Positions 62,912 to 64,000 of a DNA stretch of 64,000 bases are shown here, piece by piece. Under the pieces are notes generated by a model that was given only the letters and a program-made list of their open reading frames with translations, had not been told where the DNA came from and searched no databases. The stretch spans positions 2,775,871-2,839,870 of the forward strand of contig NZ_KZ454943.1 in NCBI RefSeq assembly GCF_002797395.1, written 5' to 3'. Origin of the DNA: Bacillus solitudinis (GTDB taxonomy: Bacteria > Bacillota > Bacilli > Bacillales > Bacillaceae_D). Position 1 is the stretch's first letter. Each line of letters begins with the position of its first letter. The position numbers were made by a program, and so were the translations under genes.

Positions 62912-64000
62912 ATGAAAAAAATCGCAATGTCGGTAGCCGCAGCAACTATGATTATGGGTGGTTTAACTGGATGTGGAACAGACAACCAAACAGGTATGGG
63001 TGGAAACAACAATGGTGCTAATGCACAACAAATGCAGGGAACGAACACAGGGCATCGCGGTCAAGGTCCACTTACTGAAATGATGACTCCTGATACTAGA
63101 GGTCGCGGTGGTCAATTTGGAACAAGCCGTACTCAGTTAAATAATTATCAAACACGTGGATTAGGGGAAGGACGCCAATCAGGTTATTTACCCCAAGGTA
63201 ATTATCAAGGAAACACTGGGTTAGACCGTACTGGCGTAACAAATGATACCGTTACAGGTGAACAAGGTAGACCTCGAGGGACTCAACAGCAAATTACTGA
63301 TGCAAATCGAACGGGAACAGGATTATTTGGTGGACAAGGAAACCAACAAGGAAATCAAGGAACAGGATTATTTGGTGGACAAGGAAACCAACAAGGAAAT
63401 CAAGGAACAGGGTTGTTTGGTGGACAAGGAAACCAACAAGGAAATCAAGGAACAGGGTTGTTTGGTGTACAGGGAAATCAACGAGGAAATCAAGGAACAG
63501 GGTTGTTTGGACAAAATCAGCGAGGTACAGGCACAACGGGTATACAAGGTAGTCAGCAAAGAGCTGGTACCGGACATTCCGGTATAACAGGTAATAATCG
63601 TCCGGGCATGGTCGATGAGGATGGATTATTAAGAGGAACTGCGCGGGATCGTGCTGGCATGCTTAATCAGAGACGTGGACATGGTGAAATGAACTTACAA
63701 CGACAAGGTCCACGTCACCAAGGGCAAAGCATGGTAAATCAAGGTGCTGGTCCGAATGTCCGTACTGGTCATACGGGTACAACTGGTCAGACTAACCAAG
63801 GTACCACGGGTCAACAGACTAACCAAGGTGCATTAAATTACCATAAAGATTACGATAGTCGTACTGCACAGCGTATTGTTAGTCGTGTTCAAAACATGAA
63901 TGGCGTAGAAGATGCTCGAGCCATTGTGCATGATGACGAGATTGTAATTGGGATTCAAGCTGATAATGATGTAGAACAAGTAAAACAAAAAGTTGAACGA
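62912..64000 (+). CDS. coxA: Sporulation cortex lipoprotein CoxA (YhcN/YlaJ family), truncated by window end
   Basis: The frame is open from ATG 62912 (after GAAAGGGGGC) to the last base, so the C-terminus is missing. A lipoprotein signal (lipobox LTGCG) is followed by a Gly/Gln/Asn/Thr-rich region with 45-bp repeats, then a YhcN/YlaJ domain (DSRTAQRIVSRVQNMNGVED, then DDEIVIGIQ). The family is of spore cortex and germination lipoproteins. Position after safA equals B. subtilis coxA. The low-complexity region makes it longer than usual. Confidence 0.88.
   Translation, partial: MKKIAMSVAAATMIMGGLTGCGTDNQTGMGGNNNGANAQQMQGTNTGHRGQGPLTEMMTPDTRGRGGQFGTSRTQLNNYQTRGLGEGRQSGYLPQGNYQGNTGLDRTGVTNDTVTGEQGRPRGTQQQITDANRTGTGLFGGQGNQQGNQGTGLFGGQGNQQGNQGTGLFGGQGNQQGNQGTGLFGVQGNQRGNQGTGLFGQNQRGTGTTGIQGSQQRAGTGHSGITGNNRPGMVDEDGLLRGTARDRAGMLNQRRGHGEMNLQRQGPRHQGQSMVNQGAGPNVRTGHTGTTGQTNQGTTGQQTNQGALNYHKDYDSRTAQRIVSRVQNMNGVEDARAIVHDDEIVIGIQADNDVEQVKQKVER
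63314..63493 (+). repeat. 45-bp tandem repeat in coxA (4 units plus part)
   Basis: Each unit encodes GTGLFGGQGNQQGNQ. Units start at 63314, 63359, 63404 and 63449, with a partial fifth at 63494. Units 1-2 are identical; unit 4 has several changes. Confidence 0.9.

Noticed and set aside
63294-63577. Minus-strand frames and a plus-strand alternative frame over the coxA repeats
   Set aside because: Shadows of the 45-bp repeat; the YhcN/YlaJ lipoprotein frame is continuous from 62912.
1-64000. CRISPR arrays, tRNA or rRNA genes, prophage or defence islands
   Set aside because: No spaced direct repeats, tRNA-like cloverleaf or phage/defence proteins were seen; the tandem repeats present are coding arrays.

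Overview
The window is a low-GC, spore-forming Bacillaceae chromosome. It carries a small acid-soluble spore protein, SpoVR, SafA, CoxA, YjcZ-type miniproteins, Spo0B and Hpr/ScoC. Several blocks keep B. subtilis gene order (yheB-yheA, yhaM-yhaL, hpr/yhaH/serC/hit/ecsABC, pbpF-hemE-hemH, spo0B-obg-pheB-pheA, nifS/niaR-nadBCA-safA-coxA, liaIHGFSR). They are joined in an order different from B. subtilis, which suggests a Bacillus relative outside the subtilis group, possibly the alkaliphilic genera. That placement is from memory of gene order, not from a search. No rRNA, tRNA, CRISPR array, prophage or intact insertion sequence was seen.

Layout. 1-2.8 kb: tail of cheX, a GNAT-nitrilase fusion (yhcX), a probable 145-bp MITE and a YtkA-like exported protein. 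2.9-11.8 kb: a galactose cluster with a ROK repressor, galK-galE, a GlpD homologue, pgcA and class II galT, which together make a complete Leloir route to glucose-6-phosphate. 11.9-16 kb: spoVR, then an anchored sugar-binding protein and an overlapping LytS-type kinase (a XylFII-LytS-like pair) with no response regulator. 16-31 kb: an aminotransferase, an SNF transporter, a spore SASP, msmX with its PucR-type neighbour, yheBA, a YhaX pseudo-phosphatase, a YidC insertase, a Gly/Tyr-rich probable spore protein behind a sigma-K-like promoter, and cssRS. 30-42 kb: yhaM, yhaL, prsA, three YjcZ-type miniproteins, hpr, yhaH, serC, hit, ecsABC and ccdA. 42.5-47.1 kb: the complete liaIHGFSR envelope-stress operon with a candidate operator and two strong hairpins between liaH and liaG. 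47-52 kb: pbpF, hemE, hemH (no hemY). 52-64 kb: spo0B-obg, pheB-pheA, the NAD genes (niaR-nifS divergent from nadBCA with a NiaR-type palindrome), then safA with 19 copies of a 36-bp repeat, and coxA running off the end.

Themes. Envelope and secretion stress (CssRS, PrsA, YidC, EcsABC, LiaIHGFSR, PbpF), sporulation (Spo0B, Hpr, SpoVR, SafA, CoxA, SASP, YjcZ miniproteins) and central metabolism (galactose, heme, NAD, phenylalanine, serine). Four small genes were read directly from the sequence (53, 31, 27/28 and 59 codons). I found no convincing wholly new multi-gene system. The best leads are the MITE, the orphan XylFII-LytS-like pair, the liaH-liaG double hairpin, the unexplained structured DNA near 33.2 kb, and the graded safA repeat array.
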